DNA of 64,000 nucleotides, from assembly GCA_036269075.1 (NCBI GenBank), contig DATASX010000082.1, positions 1-64,000 of the forward strand. Direction: 5' to 3'. Under the pieces are notes generated by a model, which saw nothing but the letters and a program-made list of their open reading frames with translations, was not told where the DNA came from and ran no database searches. A program made the translations under genes and the position numbers. Source of the stretch: Sporichthyaceae bacterium (GTDB lineage: Bacteria > Actinomycetota > Actinomycetes > Sporichthyales > Sporichthyaceae). Shown one piece after another: positions 24,603-33,628 of the stretch; the stretch's first letter is position 1; each line of letters starts with the position of its first letter.

Positions 24603-26966
24603 CTATTCCGCCGTCAGGCGCCGTTCGGTTGCCCGGGAGGCCAGTTCGGCGCGACGGGTGATGCCGAGTTTGGCGAAGATGTGGTGCAGGTGGATCTTTG
24701 CTGTTCCGGGCACGATCAGCAGGCGATCGGCGATCTGATTGTTCGTCAGGCCCTGGGCGGCAAGCTCGACGACCATGAGTTCGGTCCGGGTGAGGGAGTC
24801 CCATCCGGCGCTGGGGCGTTTGCGTTCGCCACGGGCGCGGGCGGTGTAGGCGATGGCCTCAGCCAGGTCGAGGGAGTAGCCGGCGGTGCGCGCCTGTTCG
24901 AACGCCTCCGGTCCGAGCGCCTGCGTGATCCCGGCGGTGACGTCGTTGCGGGCCGCTGCGTCCAGCGCGTGGATCACGGCCCCGGTGCGTGCTCGCAGGC
25001 CGTCGGCGGCGCCGAGGAGGCGTGCGGCCTCGGTCCAACTCTGCGCGTCGGCGGCGAGGCGGGTGAGGCAATCGAGGGTGTCCGCGGCGACCAACGCGAA
25101 GCCGTGTGCCAGGCACAGGGCCAGGGCCTGGTGGTGAGCGGTCTCGGCGTCGATGCGCCGGTCCTGCACGCGGCGCAGTCGGCCGGTGGCGTTGGCCGCG
25201 CGGGTCAGGTACCAGGGCATCGGGACGGTTGCCGTGAGCCGGGTCGTCTCCTCCTCGGCGGCGGTCGCGGCGGCGAGGTCGCCGCGGTACAGGGCGATCC
25301 GGCCTCGGATCAGCGCCAGTTCGAGGGAGACGAAGCCGAACCCGGTGGCGCTCAACACCGGGGTCACCGTCTCGAGGGCCGTCTGCGCGCCGTCCAGATC
25401 GCCGCGGGCCAGCGCGAGGGTGGCGCGTCGGAACAGCACCCATTCGAGTCTGGCCCACGAGGAGCGGTCCATCCACGCCGCGCTGCGGCGCAGCATCTCC
25501 TCCGCGGCCTCGAGCCGACCGGCCTCGAGCATGGCGTCGGCGGCCCAGGCCGCGCACCACGATTCCAACACCGGCTCGCCCAGTGCCCAGGCCGCCGACT
25601 CGGCCGCGGTCAGGGCGTCGATCGCCTCGGCGAGCCGCCCCTGGCGCCAGTGACCGATGCCGACGATCAGGTCCCGCCACGCCGTCCAGAGCGGACTGCC
25701 GGTGTCGGTAGCAGCCTCGTGCAGGCCGGTCATCCATTCCTCGGCCAGGTCGGGGCGGGCGCACGCCCAGATCATGGCGAAACCGGCGCAGACGTCGGCC
25801 ATCGTCACCCCGAACGGGTCGCCCGCGGCCGCGGCCGCGGCCCGCGCCTGCCGGGCGACGTCCGGAGCCATGGCTGGGGCACCGAGGGCGGCCACGAGCG
25901 CTTGCATTCCCAGCGCTCGGCCGAGGGGGAGTTTGTAGTCGTGGCGCGCAGCGAGCTCCACCGCGGCCGTCGTCTCGGCGATGCCGTAGCCGCCGGGGAG
26001 GTCCATCGCCGCGGCACCGAGCTGGCCCGCGGCCCACAGCAGCCCGGCGCGCACTGCTGACGGGTCATCAGGTAACGCGGCGAGGACGTGGCGCACCCGG
26101 ATCACCGACTCCCCGTGGCGCCCACGTAACTGCCAGAACAACGCCAGATCGGTGACCAGCGCAGCGGCGACGTCGAGCATCCCCCGGTGCAGCGCCCAGT
26201 CGACCGCCGCGGTCAGGTCCACCCGGATCGCGTCGAGAGCATCCAATGTGGCGATCTGCGGCGCGGCCGCAAGCTCGGCGGCCGCCTGCGCGGCGACCCG
26301 CACGAACTCGGCCAGATGGGCGTCGTGCACGCCTTCGGCCTCACCGGCCTCCAGCAGCCGCCGCCGGGCGAACTCGCGCACCGGGCTGAGCAGTCCGTAG
26401 CCGCGACCGTAGAAGGCGACCAGCGACTTGTCCACCAACACGGCCAGCGCGGCCACGACGTCGTCACTGTGCAGGTCTGGGCCCGAGGTGATCGCCTCGG
26501 CCGCATCGATACCGAAGGGGCCCCGGAACACCGCCAGCCGCCGCAGCAGCACCTGCTCCGTCGGCTCGAGCAGGTCGTGGCTCCACTGCACACACCCGGC
26601 GATGGTCTGCTGCCGCGACGGTGCACCACGCACAGTGCTGCTCAGCAACCGGAAGCTGTCCGCCAGCCCGGTCAGGATCCGCTCCGGCGACAACGCCCCG
26701 ACCCGGGCTGCAGCCGACTCGATGCCCAACGGCACCCCGTCGAGGCGCCGGCACAACGCCGCGACGGTCGCCGCGTTGCCCGCATCCAGCTAAAATCCCG
26801 CGCGAGCCGCCTGGGCCCGTTCGCAGAACAGTTGCACCGACTCCGCTGCGGCGACCGCTGCGACGTCGGCCTCGCCGTCCGTGACCTCGGGGGGCAGGGA
26901 CAGCGGCCCGATCCGCCACACCTGTTCCCCACCGACCCCCAGCGGTTCGCGGCTGGCTGCCTTCGT
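24603..26966 (-). pseudogene. LuxR-family NB-ARC/TPR regulator, 5'-truncated and interrupted
   Basis: The C-terminus has a LuxR helix-turn-helix (LTRTELMVVELAAQGLTNNQ, ADRLLIVPGTAKIHLHHIF). It is preceded by about 500 residues of helical repeats and the end of an AfsR/LuxR-type NTPase domain (CRRLDGVPLGIESAAARVG; QQTIAGCVQWSHDLLEPTE). Reading upstream, the homologous stretch AASREPLGVGGEQVWRIG ... CERAQAARAGF is cut by an in-frame TAG at 26790-26792 before LDAGNAATVAALCRRLDG. Beyond about 26966 the similarity ends, so the P-loop and Walker B region are missing. A shorter product could start from TTG 26756. Most likely a decayed regulator. Confidence 0.75.
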
Positions 26967-27057
26967 CGCTCGTGCGGACTGATTGCGGACTGAAATGCGA
27001 GGTTGTCTGGCGTCCCGTCTGACAGTTCGGTTGTTTCAAGGGCCGAAGTGCGGGCCC

Positions 27058-27077
27058 TGCGGGTACGTGCGGGTACC
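27058..27077. promoter_or_regulatory. Tandem repeat upstream of toxin-antitoxin genes
   Basis: TGCGGGTAC is repeated at 27058-27066 and 27068-27076, 12 bp before the antitoxin start. Direct or inverted repeats at this place are usual for autoregulation by a VapB-type antitoxin. Role inferred from position. Confidence 0.4.
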
Positions 27078-27088
27078 GTGGTGCAGCG

Positions 27089-27250
27089 ATGACCAGTCAG
27101 CCGATCGAACCGGTCACGCCGGGCAGCCTTGCGCGGCCGGTGGCCGAACTACTGGCGCGCGCACGACCGCTGCCCTCCCCGGCGGAGATGGTGATCGCCG
27201 ATCTCGACGAGGCCGAGGGAGCCGCGTTCCTGGCCACGTTGACCGGGTGA
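27089..27250 (+). CDS. Putative antitoxin of PIN-domain toxin
   Basis: A 53-residue frame, TSQPIEPVTPGSLARPVAEL then LARARPLPSPAEMVIADLDE, ending FLATLTG. It immediately precedes a PIN toxin gene, the size and order expected of a VapB-like antitoxin. It lacks an obvious ribbon-helix-helix or AbrB N-terminus; the acidic C-terminal helix (DLDEAEGAAFL) could be the toxin-binding part. Assignment rests on context. Confidence 0.6.
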   Translation: MTSQPIEPVTPGSLARPVAELLARARPLPSPAEMVIADLDEAEGAAFLATLTG

Positions 27251-27272
27251 ACCAGGCTCCAGGTCGCGGCCG

Positions 27273-27674
27273 GTGGTGATCGACACCGACGTCTACGGTG
27301 CGCAATTGGTCCCCGATTCGCCGCTGGCCCGCCGCTACGCGCCGATCATCACCGGGCGTCCGGTCTTTCTGAGCTTCCAGACGGTGGCAGAGTTGCGTTA
27401 CGGCGCTTTGCTACGGGGGTGGGGCCCGACCCGCAGCGCGGCGTTGGACGCCAGGATCGCCCGCGCCGAGATCGTGCACACCGGCCCAGAACTTATAGCC
27501 GCCTACGCTCGGCTGCGGGTCGACTGCCAGCGCGCCGGGCATGCCCTGGCCCAGCGGGAGCACGACGCGGACCGGTGGGTAGCTGCGGTTGCGGTCCGTC
27601 TTGGGATCCCGCTGGTGGCCAACGACGGCATCTACACCAACACGCCCGGGCTGCTGGTCGAGAGCGCGGGGTAG
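27273..27674 (+). CDS. PIN-domain toxin (VapC-like ribonuclease)
   Basis: A 133-residue PIN-domain protein with all four acidic positions: D4 (VIDTDVYGAQL), E40 (TVAELRYGALL), D98/D100 (REHDADRWVAAVAV) and D118 (LVANDGIYTNT). Such toxins cleave RNA, often tRNA, using Mg2+ held by these residues, and are neutralised by the gene just upstream. GTG 27273 is used as start; a second GTG follows directly. The gap to the antitoxin stop is 22 bp, so both are on one transcript. Confidence 0.85.
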   Translation: MVIDTDVYGAQLVPDSPLARRYAPIITGRPVFLSFQTVAELRYGALLRGWGPTRSAALDARIARAEIVHTGPELIAAYARLRVDCQRAGHALAQREHDADRWVAAVAVRLGIPLVANDGIYTNTPGLLVESAG

Positions 27675-28332
27675 AACCGGCGGCTGAGCGCGGATCAGGA
27701 TCCAGCGGTAAACCCGGGGGCTGACATCAGCCTCACCGCTCGTTTCAAATACGGAGGGTTTTGGGCACAGGTCCCGCCGGACCATCGGGGCCCCCGATCG
27801 GGCTCGACGTACGCTGCCGGGCAAGCGGACAGAACCATCCCCTGCGGGGGCGGGCCCTTTGGTTCGCATTGCCTCGCGTGCAGGGGTGGTTCCGCGGCGG
27901 GTGGTTCCGCGGCCAGGGCCCTATGCCACAGGATATCTGACGTAGCATCAGTTCAGTCTTGGTTACCCCGGCGTGGCGGTGTGCGGGAATTCACCCCTGG
28001 GTTACCAGTCGGTAACCATGATCCCGTAGGCTCTTCGGAGCGAGCCGGGACGGGGTGGGAGCCCCGCGCGGCGTCGTTTTTGGCAAGGGGGCCTCGCGCG
28101 GGTCGATGACGCCGTGCGCGAGTTATGGGGATTCCACCGGCGCGGCAGGTCGCACCCATGGGCGCGTGCGACCGCAACAGCAGGTGAGCGATCCACGGGT
28201 CGCTACAGCCCACGGCTGTGGTCCTCGACGTGGAGGACGCACCGACGGCCGCGGCCCGACACCGGAAGTTCTTTTGTGCTTTCTGCAGCCGGACAACTTC
28301 ATCGCACGTCCGGCGCCATTGGGAGGTATCCG
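27675..28332. other. 658-bp gene-free stretch with inverted repeats
   Basis: No coherent reading frame. Structures seen: AACCATCCCCTGC (27833-27845) against GCAGGGGTGGTT (27880-27891); a direct repeat GGTGGTTCCGCGGC overlapping 27885-27912; the palindrome GGTTACC-AGTC-GGTAACC (28000-28017), with a further GGTTACC at 27961; and ACAGCC-CAC-GGCTGT (28205-28219). GGGAGG (28321-28326) serves the next gene. This may be the left junction or control region of the integrated element. Confidence 0.5.
28000..28017. promoter_or_regulatory. Perfect palindrome GGTTACC-N4-GGTAACC
   Basis: A 7-4-7 perfect inverted repeat, an operator-like site with the same TTACC/GGTAA half-sites as the palindrome at 44218-44234, which has a 3-base spacer. 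It lies 316 bp before the gene at 28333. No dedicated regulator identified. Confidence 0.5.
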
Positions 28333-28881
28333 ATGAGTTCAACTCTTCGCGGCTATCCGAGCGTCTCGCACGTGTTCCTGCTCGCCCCCATGGCGGCGGC
28401 GGCCGCGTTCGACGTGATGATTCTGGATCCGGCGGTCGCGGTGGATCTGATCCCGGCCGGGCCGTTGTTCCGCGACCAACCACACCGCTACGCCGCCCTG
28501 CGCAAGCTTCCGGCCACGTTGCGGCTGCCTGGCGGCCGCGGGCGCCGCCTCGATGTGGTCCTCGAGCTGCTTCCTTGGTCCGAGCACCGTTCCGAGCTCG
28601 CGATCTCGACGACCGCGCGCCCGCATCTGCTGGTCGAGCGCAGCGTCGCGGGCTACCTGCAGGCCGCAAATCGGTACCTGTCGACGCTGGCAGAGCGGAT
28701 GGACCCGCGACACCTGCAGGCCGACCGGGGAGTCGACCCAGTGGCCGCACAAGTCCTGGCGGCGCTCCGGCACGGGGGAGCGACCCTTCCCGAGCCGCGC
28801 ACGACCGCGGCCACGAAACACGCGAACGTGCTCGACCAGCTCTGCCAACAAATCGGCCGCGAGATCACGTCGAGGTCGTGA
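28333..28881 (+). CDS. Unknown protein in the accessory region
   Basis: A 182-residue protein. GGGAGG six bases before ATG 28333 makes this a confident gene. The N-terminal half is mixed (SVSHVFLLAPMAAAAAFDVM; ATLRLPGGRGRRLDVVLELL), the C-terminal half helical (LVERSVAGYLQAANRYLSTL; NVLDQLCQQIGREI). I recognise no family. It is the first gene inside the presumed integrated element, followed by an acetyltransferase gene on the same strand. Confidence 0.75.
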   Translation: MSSTLRGYPSVSHVFLLAPMAAAAAFDVMILDPAVAVDLIPAGPLFRDQPHRYAALRKLPATLRLPGGRGRRLDVVLELLPWSEHRSELAISTTARPHLLVERSVAGYLQAANRYLSTLAERMDPRHLQADRGVDPVAAQVLAALRHGGATLPEPRTTAATKHANVLDQLCQQIGREITSRS

Positions 28882-29093
28882 ACCCGCTTCCGCGGCCGGG
28901 ACGTCGCAAGCACGCAGGTGGAGCTCCGCCGGGAAACGGAACCACCACCTGCCCGCGGCAGGTCCGCAGGATCGAGAACGCTCACGATCCGAAGGGCCCG
29001 CCCGATGGGTGGGAGCCCGGTACCGGGACGACCGGGCCCCCACCCCACCTCAACACAACACCTGAGATCAAGGAGGCGGGGGCGGCAGAGCAG

Positions 29094-29591
29094 GTGAAGC
29101 TCCGCGGCGGAGCGGTGGTGCTGATCCGTCCAGTCGAGGCCGCCGACGCTCCCCTGCTCGCCACGGCATTCGAGCGGCTGGGCAACACCTCCCGCGCGTC
29201 TCGATTCCTCACCGCAAAGCCGTGCCTGTCCGCGCAGGAACTGCGTGCTCTCACCGACGTCGACCACTACGACCACGAGGCGCTCGGCGCGCTGGACACC
29301 CGGGACGGGCGCCTCCTCGGCGTCGCCCGCTACATCCGCCACGCCGCCGACCCGACCTCCGCCGAGGTTGCGATCACCGTCGCCGACGAATGGCAGGGCC
29401 GCGGCCTGGGCGGTGAGCTGATCGCCCGCCTGAGCAGGCGCGCCCGCGAGGATGGCATTGACCGGTTCACCGCCTTGGTCGCCCCCGGAAACCTCGCGGT
29501 CGCTCGGTTGCTCCGCGGCTCCGGCGCCGACGTCAACGTCACCACCCGCGACAGGTACAGCATCGGGTACGAGATAGCCCTGGCGGATTGA
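29094..29591 (+). CDS. GNAT-family N-acetyltransferase
   Basis: A 165-residue acetyltransferase transferring acetyl from acetyl-CoA to an amine. VKLRGGAVVLIRPVEAADAP opens the fold; the CoA pyrophosphate-binding motif A is VADEWQGRGLGGELIARL (Q-G-R-G-L-G), followed by FTALVAPGNLAVARLLRGSG. GTG 29094 is the only start near the fold; AGGAGG lies 17 bases upstream, rather far. Substrate unknown. The 212 bp before it, after the 28333 gene, are in the same open frame but not family-like. Confidence 0.85.
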   Translation: MKLRGGAVVLIRPVEAADAPLLATAFERLGNTSRASRFLTAKPCLSAQELRALTDVDHYDHEALGALDTRDGRLLGVARYIRHAADPTSAEVAITVADEWQGRGLGGELIARLSRRAREDGIDRFTALVAPGNLAVARLLRGSGADVNVTTRDRYSIGYEIALAD

Positions 29592-30357
29592 GGTTTGACC
29601 CAGTTCGCGGAGGTTGGTGAGAGAACTTCGCGGTCTTGGCTATGTCAACCCGAACTGGCCCACCCAACGTGAGTGCGCCGATCGCATCGGATGTGGTGGC
29701 CGAGGTTCGCGGACCCGTTGCGAGCTTGCAGCGGGACACCCCTGGTCCGAGGGCCGGCTGGGCCCAGGCCTGTCTCTGCCGATGGGGCGTCCCGCTTCCG
29801 GTCACTACCGGACGTCCCAACCCCAAGGCGACACGCCGATCCGGGGGCGCCCGGAACCCGTGTTCAAAACTGTTCGAACGGCCTCAGGCTCCCGGGGTTT
29901 GCGGGGCGCATCCAAACACGACTAACGCGCCCACCACCACCGGCACCGGTACCGGTACCGGCAGCCCGCGGAGCAGCGGACACCGCATGCCTCGTCAGCG
30001 CGCATCGGGTCAAGGCGTCGGCCCGGTTTGCTCGAACAAGGCTGGGCGACGGTGGCTTCGTGGGTCGGCGACCACCCGGTCGTGAACGTTCTGACCTCAT
30101 CGGGAAGCCGGCTCCGGCCGCGACAGCCTCACCCTTCGGCAGCAAGCTCGCTCCCCGTCCCGAGGAATTCAACTGCTCGATGATTTCATCTCAACATTGT
30201 CCGTGAGTTTCCGTTGCTGGCTATTCCCTACCGCCATCAGCCATCAATTCGATAGCACCTCCGGAGGATTGAAAGCGATTGCCGAAAGGGACAGGCATGT
30301 GCATTCTTCGAATGTACGGTGGTGGCAAACCTGGGGTGGTCGGGCGGGGGTCTGGCG
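29592..30357. other. Gene-free stretch before the relaxase gene
   Basis: About 770 bp without a convincing gene; overlapping frames on both strands are Pro/Arg/Ser-rich noise. It contains TGTCAACCCGAACTGGCCC plus AC at 29643-29663, nearly identical to 1798-1819, and a short GGTACC/GGCACC run at 29941-29966. Possibly eroded element DNA. Confidence 0.5.
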
Positions 30358-31695
30358 GTGTTGAGTTCGGCGAAGATCGGGACCGCGTCGTGGCGTTACT
30401 ACACCGGCGCCGTGGCCTGCGCGACCACGGAGTACTACCTCGGGATAGGTGAGGCCCCGGGTCGCTGGCACGGCCGCGGACTCGACCGCCTCGGCCTGGA
30501 GGCCGGCGCGGTGGTGGCCGAGGCGCAGCTGGAGGCACTCTTCGCCCGGGCGCTGCACCCGGCCACCGGGGAGCGGTTGGGGCGGGCTTGGCGGGCCGAC
30601 GGGGTGACCGGGTTCGATCTGACGTTATCGGCGCCGAAGAGCGTCAGTGCCCTGTGGGCGTTGGGTAATCCCGAGGTCGCGGCCGCGGCGACGGGCGCGC
30701 ACCGCGCCGCGGTGGCGGCCGCGTTGGCCTACCTCGACACCCACGCTTCCCTCTCGCGGCGGGGGACGGACGGCACCGAACAGCTACGGACGGACGGTCT
30801 GGCGGTGGCGTTGTTCGACCACCGCACGAGTCGGTGCGCGGATCCGCAGCTGCACACCCACGCATTGGTGGTGAACAAGGTGTTCTGCGCCGACGGGATC
30901 TGGCGCACCATTGACGCGAGCGAGTTGTATCACCACAAGAACAGCGCCGGGATGATCTACCAGAGCGCTTTGCGGAATGAACTCACCGGCCGGCTCGGTG
31001 TCGTGTTCGAGGACGTGAACGAACACGGACAGGCAGAGATAGCCGGCGTCCCCCAGGGTCTGATGAAGTTGTGGAGCAAACGCACGACCGCTATCGAGAC
31101 CGAGGCAGCACCGAAAATCGCCGAATACGAAACCACTCTCGGCCGGACCCTTTCCGCGGGCGAGCGTGCCGTGGTGGTGAAGACCGCTGTCCTCAAGACG
31201 CGCCCGGGCAAGACCCACCCGGAACCGGCCACCCTGCGCCAGACCTGGGTGGCCGAGGCCGGGGCGGCCGGGTTCACCCCGCCCGCCCTGATGGCCGCCG
31301 TTGCGGCCGCGGCCCGGGAACGCCCGACACCCGCCGAGCGCAGCGAACCGGAGTTGCTCTTCGACGCGGTGCGGGCAGCCGGCCGCGCGCGTGCGGTGTT
31401 CTCCCGGGCGGATGTGGCCGCTCAGGTCGCCGCGCGCCTCCCGGCCGACGGGAGCAGCGCGGCGCAGGTAGCTGCCCGGGTGGAAGAACTCACCGAGATG
31501 GCCCTGGTCCACAGCGAAGCAGTCTCGGTCGGGGAGCACCCGAAAGGTGTCACCTCCCGGGCCTCCGACGGGCGGTGGTCCATGGACCGGACACCTTCTG
31601 GGCCGCCCGGCCCACCCGAACGACATGTGGCAAAGCGATCAGGTTCGAAACCAACCCTTGTAGCGGGACATACCGCCGAGGAACCATCCACCTAG
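30358..31695 (+). CDS. Truncated MobF (TrwC-type) conjugative relaxase
   Basis: A 445-residue protein whose first 300 residues are a TrwC-type relaxase domain. The N-terminal catalytic tyrosines are in ASWRYYTGAV (Y14/Y15), then TTEYYLGIGEAPGRWHG, GFDLTLSAPKSVSALWAL, and the metal-binding His cluster in DPQLHTHALVVNKV. Relaxases of this type nick the transfer origin and stay linked to the DNA. Full-length members continue into a RecD-like helicase and exceed 1000 residues; here the C-terminus becomes incoherent after about residue 400 and stops, so the helicase is lost. GTG 30358 is preferred over 30319. Probably non-functional for transfer. Confidence 0.85.
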   Translation: MLSSAKIGTASWRYYTGAVACATTEYYLGIGEAPGRWHGRGLDRLGLEAGAVVAEAQLEALFARALHPATGERLGRAWRADGVTGFDLTLSAPKSVSALWALGNPEVAAAATGAHRAAVAAALAYLDTHASLSRRGTDGTEQLRTDGLAVALFDHRTSRCADPQLHTHALVVNKVFCADGIWRTIDASELYHHKNSAGMIYQSALRNELTGRLGVVFEDVNEHGQAEIAGVPQGLMKLWSKRTTAIETEAAPKIAEYETTLGRTLSAGERAVVVKTAVLKTRPGKTHPEPATLRQTWVAEAGAAGFTPPALMAAVAAAARERPTPAERSEPELLFDAVRAAGRARAVFSRADVAAQVAARLPADGSSAAQVAARVEELTEMALVHSEAVSVGEHPKGVTSRASDGRWSMDRTPSGPPGPPERHVAKRSGSKPTLVAGHTAEEPST

Positions 31696-31824
31696 GATGA
31701 GACCGAACCCATCGAGCCAGAGGTTCTCGTGGAGGGCGTTGGAGAGCCCGACGGCGCTGGCGAGCCCGACGATCGGCACGGCGACCGCCGGGACGGCGGC
31801 GTATACGGCGGCGGCCTTCGACAC
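31639..31824 (-). CDS. Small two-helix membrane protein
   Basis: A 61-residue hydrophobic protein, SKAAAVYAAVPAVAVPIVGL then NLWLDGFGLILGGWFLGGMS, ending in a basic YKGWFRT. GTG 31824 lies directly after CCCAGGAGC. It follows the membrane gene at 31845-32246 by 20 bp on the same strand and overlaps the end of the relaxase gene in antisense. Such small membrane proteins are common in conjugative elements; function unknown. Confidence 0.55.
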   Translation of the reverse strand: MSKAAAVYAAVPAVAVPIVGLASAVGLSNALHENLWLDGFGLILGGWFLGGMSRYKGWFRT

Positions 31825-31844
31825 GCTCCTGGGCTGATCCCGGG

Positions 31845-32246
31845 TCAAGAGGCGAGTGCGCCGGCCGTTACCAGCGGGTAGAACCAGTCCGCCAAGAAAA
31901 GCGGTGCACCGGTGATGCAGGCGAGATCGAGGTCCCACATCGACCCGGCAACCCCCATAGCCGCCGACACGACACAAACCGTCACCAGCGCCACCCCCCG
32001 CAACCCGGCCAGCACATCCGGGAGCAGCCGGGCCAACAGCAGCGGGAGCAGTACGGCGCATGCGACTGCCAGCCCGATCGAACCCCACAACACTTCCCCG
32101 GGTACCTCCACCGAGAGGGGCGACGCGCACTGCGCGCCCGGCGCGGCCGCACCCAGACACCCTCCGGCAGCCACTCCCACCACCAGGACGGCCCCGGCGG
32201 CCCAGGCGGGATTGCGTGTCACCCCACGCAGCCGGTCAGGTACCAC
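31845..32246 (-). CDS. Membrane protein with about three helices
   Basis: A 133-residue protein with hydrophobic segments near residues 14-32 (AWAAGAVLVVGVAAGGCLG), 53-78 (LWGSIGLAVACAVLLPLLL) and 83-103 (GVALVTVCVVSAAMGVAG). GTG 32246 start. Cys residues in the first loop could make it a lipoprotein-like or exported protein, but no clear lipobox is seen. No family recognised. It forms a pair with the 61-residue gene downstream. Confidence 0.6.
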   Translation of the reverse strand: MVPDRLRGVTRNPAWAAGAVLVVGVAAGGCLGAAAPGAQCASPLSVEVPGEVLWGSIGLAVACAVLLPLLLARLLPDVLAGLRGVALVTVCVVSAAMGVAGSMWDLDLACITGAPLFLADWFYPLVTAGALAS

Positions 32247-32424
32247 CCCTCACCCTCCCGGGCCGCGTCGATCCGTACCCGCGCACGGATCCCGACGAAA
32301 CCCGCGCAGCGGTTGGACGCCGTGGCCGAACACTCGGCCGCGTACTTTCGGTCAGTTCGTCATAGTCCCAACGGCCGGCGCGTTCGCTCGCGGCCTGACC
32401 ATCCGTCCCTCCCGAGTCGCGGCC

Positions 32425-32550
32425 GTGCCGAATGACCCATTGTTCGAGGAGTTCGACGCCGGGGAACAGTTGCAGGTCGAGTTCGACGCTGACGCCGCCG
32501 GTCCAGCTGGCGCCGACACCCACACCGAACTCGCCGCACAATCCGAGTGA
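32425..32550 (+). CDS. Possible 41-residue acidic peptide
   Basis: A short frame (PNDPLFEEFDAGEQLQVEFD then ADAAGPAGADTHTELAAQSE) with a strong bias to G/C at third positions, unlike the competing antisense frame. GTG 32425 has no clear ribosome site, so it may be the tail of a decayed gene. Recorded as low confidence. Confidence 0.3.
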   Translation: MPNDPLFEEFDAGEQLQVEFDADAAGPAGADTHTELAAQSE

Positions 32551-32614
32551 TCCGTCGTCACATCGGCTGCGGCCCCGCTGAACCGGCCCAGGTCTCGATC
32601 GGCGTCACCGAGCT

Positions 32615-33328
32615 TCACGAACCGGCGGTCCTCGGCACGCTGGACTTGGCAGGTGCTTTCCGACCGGTGCTCGCGGGCGCAACGCTGTAGTCGGGGTCGT
32701 TGAGCTGTTCGGCGACCAGGCCCCGGATCCCGACCTGGCGCAGGTGATCGAAGAAGGCGCCCAACTCGTCCGCCGAGGCATCAACCCGATCCGCGTAATC
32801 GGCCAGCAGCGCCAGCAGCAGTTCCTTGCGGCGATGGCGGTAGTCCTGCAACGTCACCCTGGTCGGGGTCCCCATCACCCGCGCGAGCGCCTCGTCCTGC
32901 GCGCCCGGTTCGCTCATCCCCAGCTCCCGGAACCGGGTGTAGAGATCGTCGAGCTGATCCTCCCGACCCAACGCCAGGGTGTAGAGCTCGTTCACCTGAT
33001 CCGAGGTACCTACCAACCGCCGCGCATCACCCGGCGGGGGCAGGAAGAACCACACCAACGGCACGTCGAAGCCGCACGCGAACGCGAGGATCTCCTGCGC
33101 GTCGAACTCCCGACGCTTGTCCCCGCCCCACGAACGTTCCAAAGCCGAGATGCTCGCCTGCGGCAACCGCTGCCCCAGAAACGGCTCCAACCTGATGGCG
33201 GCCTCGTCCTGCGTCAGCCCGCGCAACTCCCGAGCCCGCCGGAAGTTGTACGCCACGATCTCGTTGAGATCCACCGGCGGATCCGGCGGCGCAATGTTCA
33301 CCGCCGCCCGCTTGCCCTTCAGTGCCAT
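32615..33328 (-). CDS. XRE-family helix-turn-helix regulator
   Basis: A 237-residue regulator. The N-terminal Cro/C1 domain is NEIVAYNFRRARELRGLTQD followed by EAAIRLEPFLGQRLPQASIS and ALERSW. After a short segment (FACGFDVPLVWFFLPPPGD) comes a long helical C-terminal part with LALGREDQLDDLYTRFRELG that may dimerise. ATG 33328 begins the coherent frame. Its place beside xis/int and its opposite orientation fit a repressor controlling excision or transfer of the element. Confidence 0.85.
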   Translation of the reverse strand: MALKGKRAAVNIAPPDPPVDLNEIVAYNFRRARELRGLTQDEAAIRLEPFLGQRLPQASISALERSWGGDKRREFDAQEILAFACGFDVPLVWFFLPPPGDARRLVGTSDQVNELYTLALGREDQLDDLYTRFRELGMSEPGAQDEALARVMGTPTRVTLQDYRHRRKELLLALLADYADRVDASADELGAFFDHLRQVGIRGLVAEQLNDPDYSVAPASTGRKAPAKSSVPRTAGS

Positions 33329-33628
33329 GACCACAAGCCACATGGTTCCCGAACCATGTTGACACTTGCGACAGCACATGTACTGCGATACGTGCTAGCC
33401 AGTGTTCGGGAACAAGCGTCAGCAACTATGGGCCGCCGGGGCGCCAGACGCCTCGCGCAGTCGAACAGGTCGCCGAACGTCAGGAACCGGCCGACGCAAC
33501 TCCGGTTATCCAGGTAGCGGGATAACCGAAGTCACCTTGCCCCGCGGCTGCGCAGCACCGAGATTCTTGAACCGACAACCCCCGCACAACAACCCAATAC
33601 CAATCCCCAAGGCGAGAGGAGCACCACC

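Noticed and set aside
28218-29093. N-terminal extension of the acetyltransferase reading frame back to 28218
   Set aside because: The extension overlaps the well-supported gene at 28333 in another frame and has low-complexity Pro/Arg composition; the GNAT fold begins at 29094.
29941-29966. Run of GGCACC/GGTACC units
   Set aside because: Only four short units with variation; too small to call a functional repeat or CRISPR.
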